Of a stretch of DNA of 64,000 nt, positions 24,783 to 33,335 are shown in pieces. Position 1 is the first letter of the stretch. Every line of letters starts with the position of its first letter. Origin of the DNA: CSP1-1 sp035620615 (GTDB lineage: Archaea > Thermoproteota > Nitrososphaeria > Nitrososphaerales > Nitrosopumilaceae); contig DASPGM010000001.1 of the NCBI GenBank assembly GCA_035620615.1, forward strand, positions 48,220 through 112,219, written 5' to 3'. The notes below the pieces were generated by a model. That model had not been told where the DNA came from and made no database searches. It was given only the letters and a program-made list of their open reading frames with translations. The translations under genes were made by a program, and so were the position numbers.

Positions 24783-26312
24783 ATGAGATTAATTATGAAG
24801 TTTGTATTAATTTTTCTGGCTTTAGCATTTTTACTTGTTAATTTTTCAAATCCAACTTTTGCTCAAACAGATGATGATGTAGTAATTTTACATACAAAAT
24901 CAGGAAAATTAGTTTTAGAATTTTTCCCTCAAGATGCACCAAATCATGTTGCAAATTTTCTTAATTTAACAAAAAATGGATTTTATGATAGAACCATTTT
25001 TCATAGAGTCATAGAGGGATTTATGATACAGGGTGGTGATCCCCTGACAAAACCTGGGGCCTATGAAAGTGTAACCCAGTGGGGGACTGGAGATCCTGGG
25101 TATAAAATTAAAGCAGAATTTAATGACATTAAGCATAATCGGGGAATAATTTCTATGGCAAGATCTGCTGATCCAGATAGTGCAGGCTCTCAATTTTTTA
25201 TTGTGCATAAAGATTCAAATTTTCTTGATGGAAAATATACCGTTTTTGGCCGTCTTATTACACAAGAAAGTTTTGAAACACTTGATAAAATAGCTTCACT
25301 TGAAACAGCCCCAAACGACGTTCCAATTAATTGGGGTGATGGAGAAATCTTACGAGCTGAAGTTGTTAAGCGTTCTGAAATTCCTGATCTTTTGGAATTA
25401 GGTAAACCCGAACTAGTTTTAGAATCAAAACCCCAAACATTTGAAGAAAAATATTCTAGTGAAAAATTTGGATTTTTAATTGAATTCCCTCAAGGATGGT
25501 TTGTTCAAGAAATTGAAGATCCAAACCCCGCCATTCCAGATGTAGCAGCAGTTGAACCAAAGCCAGCAGGGGGTATACCATCATCCATTTCAGTTTTAAT
25601 ATTAAATTCAACTGGACAATCACTAGATGAATTTGATAAACAATGGGAAAACCAATTCCTAAAATCTTCTATTGACAGTGGTCTCTTAGTTATTCAATCC
25701 AAAGAAAATACTACAATAAATGGATTAGAATCAATTGTTTCTGTAGTTTCTGGGTCTGCTGTTACTCCAACTGGAGAAATAAAAATAAAATATAAAGAAG
25801 CTCTAATTTTTGGAAACGGAAAATTTTACAAAGTATCCTATGCTAGTACCGAAGATGAATTTGAAAATAATTTACCAAAATTTGAAAACTCTTTAAAGTC
25901 ATTTAATGTGCTTTCAAAACCAAACGAAAATTATTCAGATTTTGGAGGAGGTGGATGCCTTATAGCAACTGCTACTTTTGGTTCTGAGATGGCTTCCCAA
26001 GTACAAAAATTAAGAGAAGTTAGAGATAATATTTTAATGAATACAGAATATGGTAAAACATTTCTTACATCATTTAATCAATTATACTATTCTTTTAGTC
26101 CAACTATTGCTGATTGGGAAAGACAAAACCCCATTTTTAAAGAAACAGTAAAAGTTACAATTACGCCTCTACTTACTTCATTATTAGTTCTTAATCATGT
26201 TGATATTCATTCTGAGACTGAAATTATAGGATATGGAATGGGTTTAATTTTCCTTAATTTAGGAATGTATTTTGCTGCACCAGCATACATAATCCATAGA
26301 CTACGAAAATAG
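24783..26312 (+). CDS. Exported cyclophilin-type peptidyl-prolyl isomerase with CFI-box C-terminus
   Basis: About 509 aa from the ATG at 24783; 24753 and 24795 are alternative starts. A signal peptide (MRLIMKFVLIFLALAFLLVN) leads to a cyclophilin domain (about 30-195) with FHRVIEGFMIQGGDP and AGSQFFIV, then a PsbP/DUF-like domain (KFGFLIEFPQGWFVQ, about 220-385), then GGGGCLIATATFGSEMASQV, the CFI-box C-terminal module, ending in one or two hydrophobic segments. It likely works on the outer face of the membrane, folding exported proteins. The three-part architecture is unusual compared with the 158-aa cytosolic cyclophilin at 49079-49555. Confidence 0.85.
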   Translation: MRLIMKFVLIFLALAFLLVNFSNPTFAQTDDDVVILHTKSGKLVLEFFPQDAPNHVANFLNLTKNGFYDRTIFHRVIEGFMIQGGDPLTKPGAYESVTQWGTGDPGYKIKAEFNDIKHNRGIISMARSADPDSAGSQFFIVHKDSNFLDGKYTVFGRLITQESFETLDKIASLETAPNDVPINWGDGEILRAEVVKRSEIPDLLELGKPELVLESKPQTFEEKYSSEKFGFLIEFPQGWFVQEIEDPNPAIPDVAAVEPKPAGGIPSSISVLILNSTGQSLDEFDKQWENQFLKSSIDSGLLVIQSKENTTINGLESIVSVVSGSAVTPTGEIKIKYKEALIFGNGKFYKVSYASTEDEFENNLPKFENSLKSFNVLSKPNENYSDFGGGGCLIATATFGSEMASQVQKLREVRDNILMNTEYGKTFLTSFNQLYYSFSPTIADWERQNPIFKETVKVTITPLLTSLLVLNHVDIHSETEIIGYGMGLIFLNLGMYFAAPAYIIHRLRK

Positions 26313-26315
26313 AAT

Positions 26316-27674
26316 TTACCAAACATCATCAACTTCATCAAGTTCTCTATATTCTTTAGAAACTTCTCGTCTCAAAAATTTCAATCTTGAAATATCTCTA
26401 TCAAAAAATAGATCCACAAACCAATCTAACATTACACGAAATCTCTTATCAAATTTTGGCATTTTTGAAAGATAATAATTTCTCCATATAGCCCAAGCTA
26501 AAAAACCATGAACATTCATTCCAAAAACTGAAGCTATCCCAGTTCGTTTTCCAATAATTGCCATCTGTCCTCTAAATTCATAATCGTATTTTTTCTTCTT
26601 CTTATTTATGATTAGTGAATACAAATTATATGCTGCAGTTTTTGCTTGAGCTTCGGCTACTTGGGCAGTGGGTGGTTGTGGTTTTTTTATTCCACTAGTT
26701 ACAACCTGGCAACAATCCCCAATTGCAAAAACACCTGGCCAGTCAATAACTTCTAAAAATTCATTAACAATAATTTTTCCCTTTTCAGTTTTAAAAATGG
26801 AATTTTTTATAGTATCGATAGGAGTTATACCTGCAGTCCAAACTAATGTTTTTGTTTGGATGGAACTAATTTTTGATTCATCAACAGAGTCCTTGTTCAT
26901 ATCTGATAATTCTTTTACTATTACTTCTGTTCCATCAAAACTTGTAACTGCTGTTTGTAATTTTATATTAATTCCACGCTGAATTAATTTCTCATTTGTA
27001 AATTTAGCTAGTTTTTCGCTAAATCCAGGCAAAATTTTGGGGAGAGCTTCTAATACTATTACTTGTAAATCTTTTTTCTGAATTTTTGGATAATGTTTTC
27101 TTGCATCTAATAAAAAATCCAATAATTCTCCTGCAGTTTCAATTCCTGCAAACCCACCCCCTACTATAACAAATGTAAGCAAACTTTTTCTAAGAATAGG
27201 ATTTGTTTCATTTTCAGCTTGTTCTAGCATATCTATTACTCTATTTCGTAACAAGATTGCATCATTGAGGGTTTTCATGGAGTACGCATAATGTTCAACA
27301 TCAGACATTCCAAAGAAATTTGTTTGACTTCCTAGTGCTATGACAAGATAATCATAATGTAATGAAATACCACGTTTTTCACTAGTTCCCATTAAAGTAA
27401 CGATTTTCCCATTAGGATCTATGTTTTTAATTCGACTTTCATAAAAAATGGCTTTTTCACATATGGTTCTAATTGGCATTACGATATGACGAGTTTCAAT
27501 CATTCCAGAAGCTACCTGAGGTAACATAGGTGTAAAAAGGAGAAAATTATCCTCACTTACTAAAATAATTTCTTTTTCTGGGTCTTTTTTAAAAAAAGAT
27601 TCTAATCTTCTAGTACATTCAACTCCTGCAAATCCTCCGCCTAAAACAACTATCCGCTTTTTGGTCCTTACCAT
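26316..27674 (-). CDS. FAD-dependent NADH dehydrogenase, type II (NDH-2 family)
   Basis: 452 aa. It has two Rossmann folds: IVVLGGGFAGVECTRRL at the N-terminus for FAD and VIVGGGFAGIETAGEL (about 170) for NAD(P)H, plus LVWTAGITP and GDCCQVV of the pyridine nucleotide-disulphide oxidoreductase family. The C-terminal part (FLAWAIWRNYYLSKMP) is the membrane-binding region of NDH-2. It passes electrons from NADH to quinone without pumping protons. A sulphide:quinone oxidoreductase is the alternative, but no matching cysteine pair stands out. It is convergent with the exported cyclophilin (3 bp gap). Confidence 0.88.
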   Translation of the reverse strand: MVRTKKRIVVLGGGFAGVECTRRLESFFKKDPEKEIILVSEDNFLLFTPMLPQVASGMIETRHIVMPIRTICEKAIFYESRIKNIDPNGKIVTLMGTSEKRGISLHYDYLVIALGSQTNFFGMSDVEHYAYSMKTLNDAILLRNRVIDMLEQAENETNPILRKSLLTFVIVGGGFAGIETAGELLDFLLDARKHYPKIQKKDLQVIVLEALPKILPGFSEKLAKFTNEKLIQRGINIKLQTAVTSFDGTEVIVKELSDMNKDSVDESKISSIQTKTLVWTAGITPIDTIKNSIFKTEKGKIIVNEFLEVIDWPGVFAIGDCCQVVTSGIKKPQPPTAQVAEAQAKTAAYNLYSLIINKKKKKYDYEFRGQMAIIGKRTGIASVFGMNVHGFLAWAIWRNYYLSKMPKFDKRFRVMLDWFVDLFFDRDISRLKFLRREVSKEYRELDEVDDVW

Positions 27675-27803
27675 TTCTGAGTATTTTCAGCATATTTGAT
27701 GATATATATTCAGGTTATCAACTAGAGCACAAACCAAGTAAAAATAAAATTTTTCTGAAAATAGTAAGGATAGAATAAAATACCCAAAATATGAAAATAA
27801 TAT

Positions 27804-28124
27804 ATGAAAAAAGAGTATGTGGTAGTCCGTATTGATGCAGCCCCAGACGGTGCTCCATACGTTATTGTTTCTCTTTCATCAGCAAAAGATATCAAAGAAG
27901 GAAATCAACCTTCCTCCCCATTCGGTTCAAATATCATGGGATTTTCAAATATGGATGACATGATGAAGGGATTAAACAAAATGTTATCTGGTGGTATGGG
28001 AGGTTTATCGGGAGGCGGAATGACATCACTGAAAATTGATATGCGTGAATACAAGGAACTTGGACTCTCAGTGGGAGATAAGGTATTTCTAGAATTAACC
28101 AAAGCAGAAAGTCTTGGCGTATAA
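27804..28124 (+). CDS. Conserved-looking protein of unknown function, Gly/Met-rich centre
   Basis: 106 aa. An N-terminal strand block (EYVVVRIDAAPDGAPYVIVSL) and a C-terminal one (MREYKELGLSVGDKVFLEL) flank a flexible Gly/Met/Ser-rich centre (about 45-75). The ends look like a small beta barrel; the last part resembles the VGDKV turn found in OB or AbrB-like folds. No family is recognised. It is convergent with the ACT-domain gene (7 bp). Confidence 0.6.
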   Translation: MKKEYVVVRIDAAPDGAPYVIVSLSSAKDIKEGNQPSSPFGSNIMGFSNMDDMMKGLNKMLSGGMGGLSGGGMTSLKIDMREYKELGLSVGDKVFLELTKAESLGV

Positions 28125-28131
28125 ATTAATT

Positions 28132-28794
28132 TTATCTTACAATTTCTGATCTTAAAATTTCATAAGCTCTAGATGCATCTTTTTCATTTAGAACAATCGT
28201 TATGTTGTCTTTACTAAAAAAAGCATTAGCTGGTTCTATACCATTTGAATGAAGAATTCCAGCAACATAGGATGCAACATCATTTCTATCCTGCTCGGGT
28301 GGAATTCGAATTTTGATTTTAGCTAAACCTGTAACGAATTTATCTTCAGCATTTCCAAAAGCCCCAAATAACTCTCTAATGCCAGCCAAATCTTCTGTTA
28401 ATACTCTAAAAGAATCTTCTAATCTGAAGAACTCATAATCTGGATTTATTTCTGAAAATTTATTCATAAGAGAAGCAGTATCTTCAATTCTAAAATCATC
28501 AGTTGAAAATTTAATACCCAAAATCCCATCAGTTAATGATAGTCTAGCATTTTTAAGAACTGATTCTTGCTTAAATTCCTCTTTTTGCTCAAAAGAATCA
28601 GAAATCCTCTTTATTGCTACAACAATAGTATTCAAATTAACTTGACCTCCTAGATGTTTTTCTACAATAGGTTGAATCTTCACTGCCAAAGCAGTGTAGT
28701 TAATCAAATCCATTTTCATACAATCATAAATTGAACGATTTTGTGTGATAATTTCCCTAACTGCATCAGGAACAGAAGCATTAAGTAATCGCAT
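28132..28794 (-). CDS. ACT-domain-like regulatory protein, unknown function
   Basis: 220 aa. The N-terminal 70 residues are helical and begin MRLLNASVPDAVREIITQNRSI. Two further alpha/beta segments follow, the last (about 150-220: KIKIRIPPEQDRNDVASYVAGILHSNGIEPANAFFSKDNITIVL) with the beta-alpha-beta-beta pattern of aspartokinase-type ACT domains. It probably senses a small molecule; the ligand is not predictable. It is divergent from hsp20. A 22-bp repeat copy lies where its own TATA box should be. Confidence 0.6.
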   Translation of the reverse strand: MRLLNASVPDAVREIITQNRSIYDCMKMDLINYTALAVKIQPIVEKHLGGQVNLNTIVVAIKRISDSFEQKEEFKQESVLKNARLSLTDGILGIKFSTDDFRIEDTASLMNKFSEINPDYEFFRLEDSFRVLTEDLAGIRELFGAFGNAEDKFVTGLAKIKIRIPPEQDRNDVASYVAGILHSNGIEPANAFFSKDNITIVLNEKDASRAYEILRSEIVR

Positions 28795-28803
28795 ATAAAA
28801 TTA

Positions 28804-28825
28804 TTATATAACGTCAAATATATTA
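28804..28825. repeat. 22-bp promoter repeat, copy 1 (ACT-protein side)
   Basis: This copy matches copy 2 at 28862-28883 in 20 of 22 bases. Both are built on TATATAA-y-GTCA-w-ATATATTA. It sits 10-31 bp upstream of the minus-strand start at 28794 and covers its expected TATA box. Confidence 0.75.
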
Positions 28826-28861
28826 GGATTATGTAATATTTCATTTAATATATCATAATCT

Positions 28862-28883
28862 TTATATAATGTCATATATATTA
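28862..28883. repeat. 22-bp promoter repeat, copy 2 (hsp20 side)
   Basis: This is the second copy of the 28804-28825 element, in direct orientation 58 bp on. It covers the expected TATA region of hsp20, ending 16 bp before the ATG at 28900. Confidence 0.75.
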
Positions 28884-28899
28884 CATAATATAGGTGAAT

Positions 28900-29406
28900 A
28901 TGACAATGTTCTTTGATGATGAATTTGATAGACTCTTCAAGAGAATGTCTAGATCCTTCATGAATCTAGATGATATCTTCGATGAGTCACAAGATGCTGG
29001 AACCATCCAACGTTATGGCCCATTTTATTATGGCTATACGATGACTGTAGGACCAGATGGAAAACCAGTTGTGAAAGAATACGGTAATGTAAAACCAGGA
29101 CTACTCCCAACTTCAGATAAACGAGAACCTTTAGTCGACACCCTAGTTGATGAAAAAGAAAAAATTCTCAAACTTGTTGCTGAAATGCCAGGAGTAGAAA
29201 AAAAGGACGTTAAAGTAGTTGTAGAAAATAAAGCAGTTCACATTGATGCAGAACATGGCGAAAAGAAGTACCATGCTAAAGTTCCAATAGCTCAAAAAGT
29301 GGATGAAAATTCTGCAAAGGCTTCGTACAAAAATGGAATTCTTGAATTAAGATTCAATCTGGTTGAACCGGAAAAACCAAAAGGCAAAACCGTGGAGGTA
29401 GAATAA
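28900..29406 (+). CDS. hsp20: Small heat shock protein (Hsp20/alpha-crystallin family)
   Basis: 168 aa from the ATG at 28900; a GTG at 28894 is an alternative. The N-terminus is acidic and aromatic (FFDDEFDRLFKRM), then comes the alpha-crystallin domain (about 80-165) with LVAEMPGVEKKDVKVVVE and ASYKNGILELRF; the last is the A-x-x-x-n-G-v-L signature. It holds unfolded proteins for refolding. The cdc48 gene starts 23 bp downstream, so the two may form a protein quality-control operon, although a T8 run lies between them. Two copies of a 22-bp element upstream suggest regulated expression. Confidence 0.92.
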   Translation: MTMFFDDEFDRLFKRMSRSFMNLDDIFDESQDAGTIQRYGPFYYGYTMTVGPDGKPVVKEYGNVKPGLLPTSDKREPLVDTLVDEKEKILKLVAEMPGVEKKDVKVVVENKAVHIDAEHGEKKYHAKVPIAQKVDENSAKASYKNGILELRFNLVEPEKPKGKTVEVE

Positions 29407-29419
29407 CCTCCTTTTTTTT
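29407..29419 (+). terminator. Possible T-run terminator or attenuator between hsp20 and cdc48
   Basis: CCTCC is followed by eight T residues (29412-29419) within the 23-bp gap. U-rich runs are the archaeal termination signal, and FttA, the factor using them, is encoded at 59346-61283. It could separate expression of the two genes. Confidence 0.35.
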
Positions 29420-29429
29420 ATGATTTACT

Positions 29430-31574
29430 ATGACTGAAATTCAATTAAAAATTGAGGAAATTCCTCAACAACATGTTGGAAAAGGAAGAGCAATTATTGA
29501 TCCAAAAATTATTGAAGAAACTAGATGGGATACTGGTCAAATATTAGAATTAACTTATCATAAAAAAACACATGTAAAGCTTTGGCCAGGTTCAACTGAA
29601 GATTATGGTTCTGGAATTATAAAAATTGATGGAATAACTAGACATAATATTGGAGCAGGAATTGGTGATAAAGTAAATCTAAAATCTGTTGAAGCCGGAG
29701 AGGCTGAACAAATTGTTTTGTCACCAACTGAAAAAATTCAAGCCGAAGGACTACAGGAATACATGGCACATAATTATCTCAATCATGTTTTTACAACAGG
29801 CGATACAATAACCATAGGAACCCAATTAGGTAGTAAAATTCAATTTATTATAACTAGTACTAAACCTGCAAAACCAGTTTTAGTTACGGAAAAAACAGTC
29901 TTCAAGATAGGTTCTATGACAAAAGCCATTGATACTTCTATCCCAAGAATAACTTATGATGAACTTGGAGGTTTAAAAAATGAAGTACAAAAAATTCGTG
30001 AAATGGTAGAATTGCCAATGAGACATCCTGAACTATTTGAAAAAATAGGAGTAGAAGCTCCAAAAGGTGTTTTATTGTATGGTCCCCCAGGAACTGGAAA
30101 AACACTACTTGCAAAAGCAGTTGCAGGTGAGACTAATGCTAACTTTACATCACTTAGTGGTCCAGAAATTATGGGGAAATTTTATGGTGAAAGCGAAGAG
30201 AGACTAAGAGAAATATTCAAACAAGCTGAGGAAAACGCTCCAAGTATTATATTCATAGATGAGATTGATTCTATTGCTCCTAAACGAGAGGAGGTAACCG
30301 GGGAAGTTGAAAAGAGAATTGTTTCCCAACTACTTACTTTAATGGATGGAATGAAAAGTAGAGGAAAGGTAGTAGTAATTGCTGCAACAAATAGACCTGA
30401 TTCAATTGATCCAGCCCTTCGAAGACCTGGTAGATTTGATAGAGAAATTGAAATTGGAATTCCTGATGACGAAGGAAGATTCGAGATTTTAAATATTCAT
30501 ACTCGTGGAATGCCTATTGAAGAAAAAGTTGATCTTAAAGCAATCTCGAAAATTACTCATGGTTTTGTAGGTGCTGATCTAGAAGCTTTAGTCAAAGAAG
30601 CAGCAATGAGATCATTAAGAAGAATTATGCCTGAGATAGATTTTGATCAAGAAAAAGTTCCACAAAAAATATTACAAAAAATTGAAATTACAAATGAAGA
30701 TTTCCGTGAATCGTTAAAAGAAGTAAGGCCTTCTGCATTACGTGAAGTTTTAGTTCAAACTCCTAATGTAACTTGGGATGATGTTGGAGGATTGGATTCA
30801 CTAAAAGAGGAGCTACGTGAGGCAATTGAGTGGCCTATTAAACACAAAGAAGCTTTTGAATATGTTGATGTTCAAACACCAAAAGGAATTTTATTGCATG
30901 GTCCTCCTGGTACAGGAAAAACCTTGATAGCAAAAGCAGTTGCAAAAATGACTGAATCAAATTTCATTAGTATAAAGGGACCTGAGTTATTATCAAAATG
31001 GGTTGGTGAATCTGAAAAAGGAGTAAGGGAAATTTTCCGTAAAGCTAGACAAGCTGCCCCTTGTATAATATTTTTAGATGAAATCGATGCATTAATCCCC
31101 AGAAGAAGTGATAGTTCTGATTCACACGTTACTCAAAATGTGGTTTCTCAAATACTTACAGAGATTGACGGATTAGAAGAGCTTCATAATGTATTGATAA
31201 TTGGGGCTACAAATAGAATCGATATGATTGATCCTGCAATACTTAGACCTGGTAGATTTGATCGAATTATAGAAGTCCCATTACCTGATTCAAAAGGACG
31301 TGAAAACATCTTTAAAATTCATACAAAGAAAAAACCACTTTCAAAAGATGTGAATTTTGGAAAATTAGTCGAAAGCACAGAAGGTTTTAGTGGAGCAGAA
31401 ATTGCTGCAATTGCAAATAGAGCTGGAATTACGGCTTTGAAGCGATATGTAAGTGGAAAATCACAATCATTTAAAGAAATAGAAATTACCCAAAATGACT
31501 TGATAGATGCAATAGAGAAGGTAAAACCTAAACTCAAAAAACTTGAGGAACCTCTTTCTCAGTCCATTAAATAG
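29430..31574 (+). CDS. cdc48: Cdc48/p97 (VAT) AAA+ ATPase
   Basis: 714 aa. It has an N-terminal double-psi barrel and beta-clam (about 1-170), then two AAA modules. D1 has Walker A GPPGTGKT at 218-225 and Walker B IIFIDEIDSI; D2 has Walker A GPPGTGKT near 491 and IIFLDEIDAL. Arginine-finger motifs (RRPGRFDREIEIG, RPGRFDRIIEV) are present in both. It is a homohexameric unfoldase that threads substrates, probably into the proteasome, whose beta subunit is at 58706. The C-terminus is short and lacks an obvious HbYX motif (it ends SQSIK), so docking may need an adaptor. Confidence 0.97.
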   Translation: MTEIQLKIEEIPQQHVGKGRAIIDPKIIEETRWDTGQILELTYHKKTHVKLWPGSTEDYGSGIIKIDGITRHNIGAGIGDKVNLKSVEAGEAEQIVLSPTEKIQAEGLQEYMAHNYLNHVFTTGDTITIGTQLGSKIQFIITSTKPAKPVLVTEKTVFKIGSMTKAIDTSIPRITYDELGGLKNEVQKIREMVELPMRHPELFEKIGVEAPKGVLLYGPPGTGKTLLAKAVAGETNANFTSLSGPEIMGKFYGESEERLREIFKQAEENAPSIIFIDEIDSIAPKREEVTGEVEKRIVSQLLTLMDGMKSRGKVVVIAATNRPDSIDPALRRPGRFDREIEIGIPDDEGRFEILNIHTRGMPIEEKVDLKAISKITHGFVGADLEALVKEAAMRSLRRIMPEIDFDQEKVPQKILQKIEITNEDFRESLKEVRPSALREVLVQTPNVTWDDVGGLDSLKEELREAIEWPIKHKEAFEYVDVQTPKGILLHGPPGTGKTLIAKAVAKMTESNFISIKGPELLSKWVGESEKGVREIFRKARQAAPCIIFLDEIDALIPRRSDSSDSHVTQNVVSQILTEIDGLEELHNVLIIGATNRIDMIDPAILRPGRFDRIIEVPLPDSKGRENIFKIHTKKKPLSKDVNFGKLVESTEGFSGAEIAAIANRAGITALKRYVSGKSQSFKEIEITQNDLIDAIEKVKPKLKKLEEPLSQSIK

Positions 31575-31609
31575 GATAAATACTAATTATCTAGGATAAA
31601 TGATAAAAA

Positions 31610-31834
31610 ATGACCTTGAAACTATACCTTGATTTTGAACCATGTGATGAATGTAAGACTATAATGAAAGAGCTAACAAGTCCTGAAATAATTTTTGGGA
31701 ATGCAGATTTACGAAAAGACGAGTCGGCGAAATTTCTAAGACATTTGACATATAATCATAGCGAAGTAGTTCAAGCTGTAATGAAGGATTTACCAAAACA
31801 GAAAAGAAGTCAAGAGTATGATTTTTTCAAATAA
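31610..31834 (+). CDS. Small protein of unknown function
   Basis: 74 aa. It starts TLKLYLDFEPCDECKTIM, with a C-x2-C pair after a beta strand, reminiscent of a thioredoxin or glutaredoxin-like opening but too short for the fold. The rest is helical and charged, ending QEYDFFK. It follows cdc48 by 35 bp on the same strand and precedes the radical SAM gene by 35 bp. The family is not recognised. Confidence 0.55.
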   Translation: MTLKLYLDFEPCDECKTIMKELTSPEIIFGNADLRKDESAKFLRHLTYNHSEVVQAVMKDLPKQKRSQEYDFFK

Positions 31835-31869
31835 TAAATATTTTACAAAACAATTCATAATGAGAATAA

Positions 31870-32928
31870 TTGAATAAAGAAGCAATACTATACGAAAAAT
31901 TACCAGAAGATAAAGTACGTTGTACAGCATGTGCAAGATATTGTGAAATAAAAAAAGGTCAGATTGGTCTATGTGGAATAAGAAGTAATGAAAACGGTAA
32001 GCTAGATCTTTTGGTGTATGGAAAAGTTATTGCAGGACATGTTGATCCAATAGAAAAAAAGCCTGTAATCCATTATTATCCCGGATCTAAAATATTTTCA
32101 ATTGCAACTACCGGTTGTAATTGGCTATGTAAATATTGTCAAAACTCTGACATTAGTCAGAGAAGAAAAGTCGAAGGTGTTGATATGACTCCAGATGAAG
32201 TTGTTGCTACTGCAATAAAATACGGAGCACAGGGAATTGCATATACTTACAACCAACCATCAATTTTCATTGAATTTGCACGTGATTGTGGAATAGCTGC
32301 AAGAAAAAAAGGATTAAAGAATATTTTTGTTTCAAATGGTTACGATACTCCTGAAACCGTCAAGATGATGGGCGAATTTTTGGATGCTATAACAGTTGAT
32401 TTTAAAGGAAGTGCAGAACCAGAGTTTACACGAAAATTTATTGGTGTTCCTGATCCAAAACCAATCTTTGATACTCTCTTAGAAATTAGAGATAAGACTA
32501 AGATTCATGTTGAAATAACAGATTTGATAGTACCCAAAGTCGGAGATAATCTGGAATATGCTAGAAGGCTTTCAAAATTCATTTATGATGAATTTGGGCC
32601 TGAAATGCCAATTCATTTCTTAAGATTTCATCCAGATTATAAAATGATGGATTATGAATCAACTCCTGTTAAAACATTAGAGAAACATTATCAGATTGCT
32701 AAAGAAGAAGGCCTAAAGTATGTGTATCTTGGAAATGTTCCAGGTCATCCATGGGAACATACCTATTGTTCAGAGTGTAACAAGATTGTAGTCAAAAGAT
32801 TTGGTTTTGATATAAAAGAATGGAATATGGATATCAACAACAAATGTAAGTTTTGTGGTCACCAAATACCAATAATTGGACATTTAGATAAAAACTATAG
32901 ACAAAATAGATTTCAATTCATTTCTTGA
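31870..32928 (+). CDS. amrS: AmmeMemoRadiSam system radical SAM enzyme (AmrS)
   Basis: 352 aa, TTG start. An N-terminal cysteine group (C18, C21, C25, C35) precedes the radical SAM motif C-x3-C-x2-C at C83, C87 and C90 (TTGCNWLCKYC). The core contains TYNQPSIFIEFARDCG, VSNGYDTPET and VDFKG, typical of the family, and a C-terminal C-x2-C pair of pairs (CSEC and CKFC) may bind zinc. AmrS is named for co-occurrence with AmmeMemoRadiSam A and B proteins, which are not in this window. The substrate is not settled. Confidence 0.92.
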   Translation: MNKEAILYEKLPEDKVRCTACARYCEIKKGQIGLCGIRSNENGKLDLLVYGKVIAGHVDPIEKKPVIHYYPGSKIFSIATTGCNWLCKYCQNSDISQRRKVEGVDMTPDEVVATAIKYGAQGIAYTYNQPSIFIEFARDCGIAARKKGLKNIFVSNGYDTPETVKMMGEFLDAITVDFKGSAEPEFTRKFIGVPDPKPIFDTLLEIRDKTKIHVEITDLIVPKVGDNLEYARRLSKFIYDEFGPEMPIHFLRFHPDYKMMDYESTPVKTLEKHYQIAKEEGLKYVYLGNVPGHPWEHTYCSECNKIVVKRFGFDIKEWNMDINNKCKFCGHQIPIIGHLDKNYRQNRFQFIS

Positions 32929-33053
32929 ATAATTTTCTAAAAAATTATACTTGTTCTATAATATTTCAAGAAACTGTATACATTCTTATTTTTCAACGAA
33001 AATATTCCCACTGACATAGTAACCACTTTAACGAAATAATGAAAGGTTAAATA

Positions 33054-33335
33054 TTGTCTACGAAAATTCTGAATGTGCCAATAGCATATGTTTTGTTAAA
33101 TTCAGATTTAGGATCTGACGAGTCAATAATTTCTAAAGTAAAGGAAATTCTTAGTAAAGAATCTGACATAAATTATGAGGTTCAAGGGGTTTACGGAGTT
33201 TATGATATTGTATTAAAAATTAGCTCAAATAGTACAGATAATCTTAGATCCGTTATTACTAACAAAATCAGAAAAATCGAAAAAGTTCAATCAACTCTCA
33301 CTATGATGGTTATAGAAGAACAAGATAAATCATAA
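33054..33335 (+). CDS. Stand-alone Lrp/AsnC ligand-binding (RAM) domain protein
   Basis: 93 aa, TTG start. The beta-alpha-beta-beta-alpha-beta pattern with GVYGVYDIVLKI matches the effector domain of Lrp/AsnC regulators, but the helix-turn-helix domain is absent. Such single-domain versions are common in Thaumarchaeota and may bind amino acids or form mixed oligomers with full-length Lrp proteins. Its 3' end overlaps the convergent aminotransferase gene by 6 bp. Confidence 0.8.
   Translation: MSTKILNVPIAYVLLNSDLGSDESIISKVKEILSKESDINYEVQGVYGVYDIVLKISSNSTDNLRSVITNKIRKIEKVQSTLTMMVIEEQDKS

Noticed and set aside
28894..31574. hsp20 and cdc48 as one certain operon
   Set aside because: Spacing of 23 bp allows it, but a T8 run between them could terminate transcription, so I leave it open.
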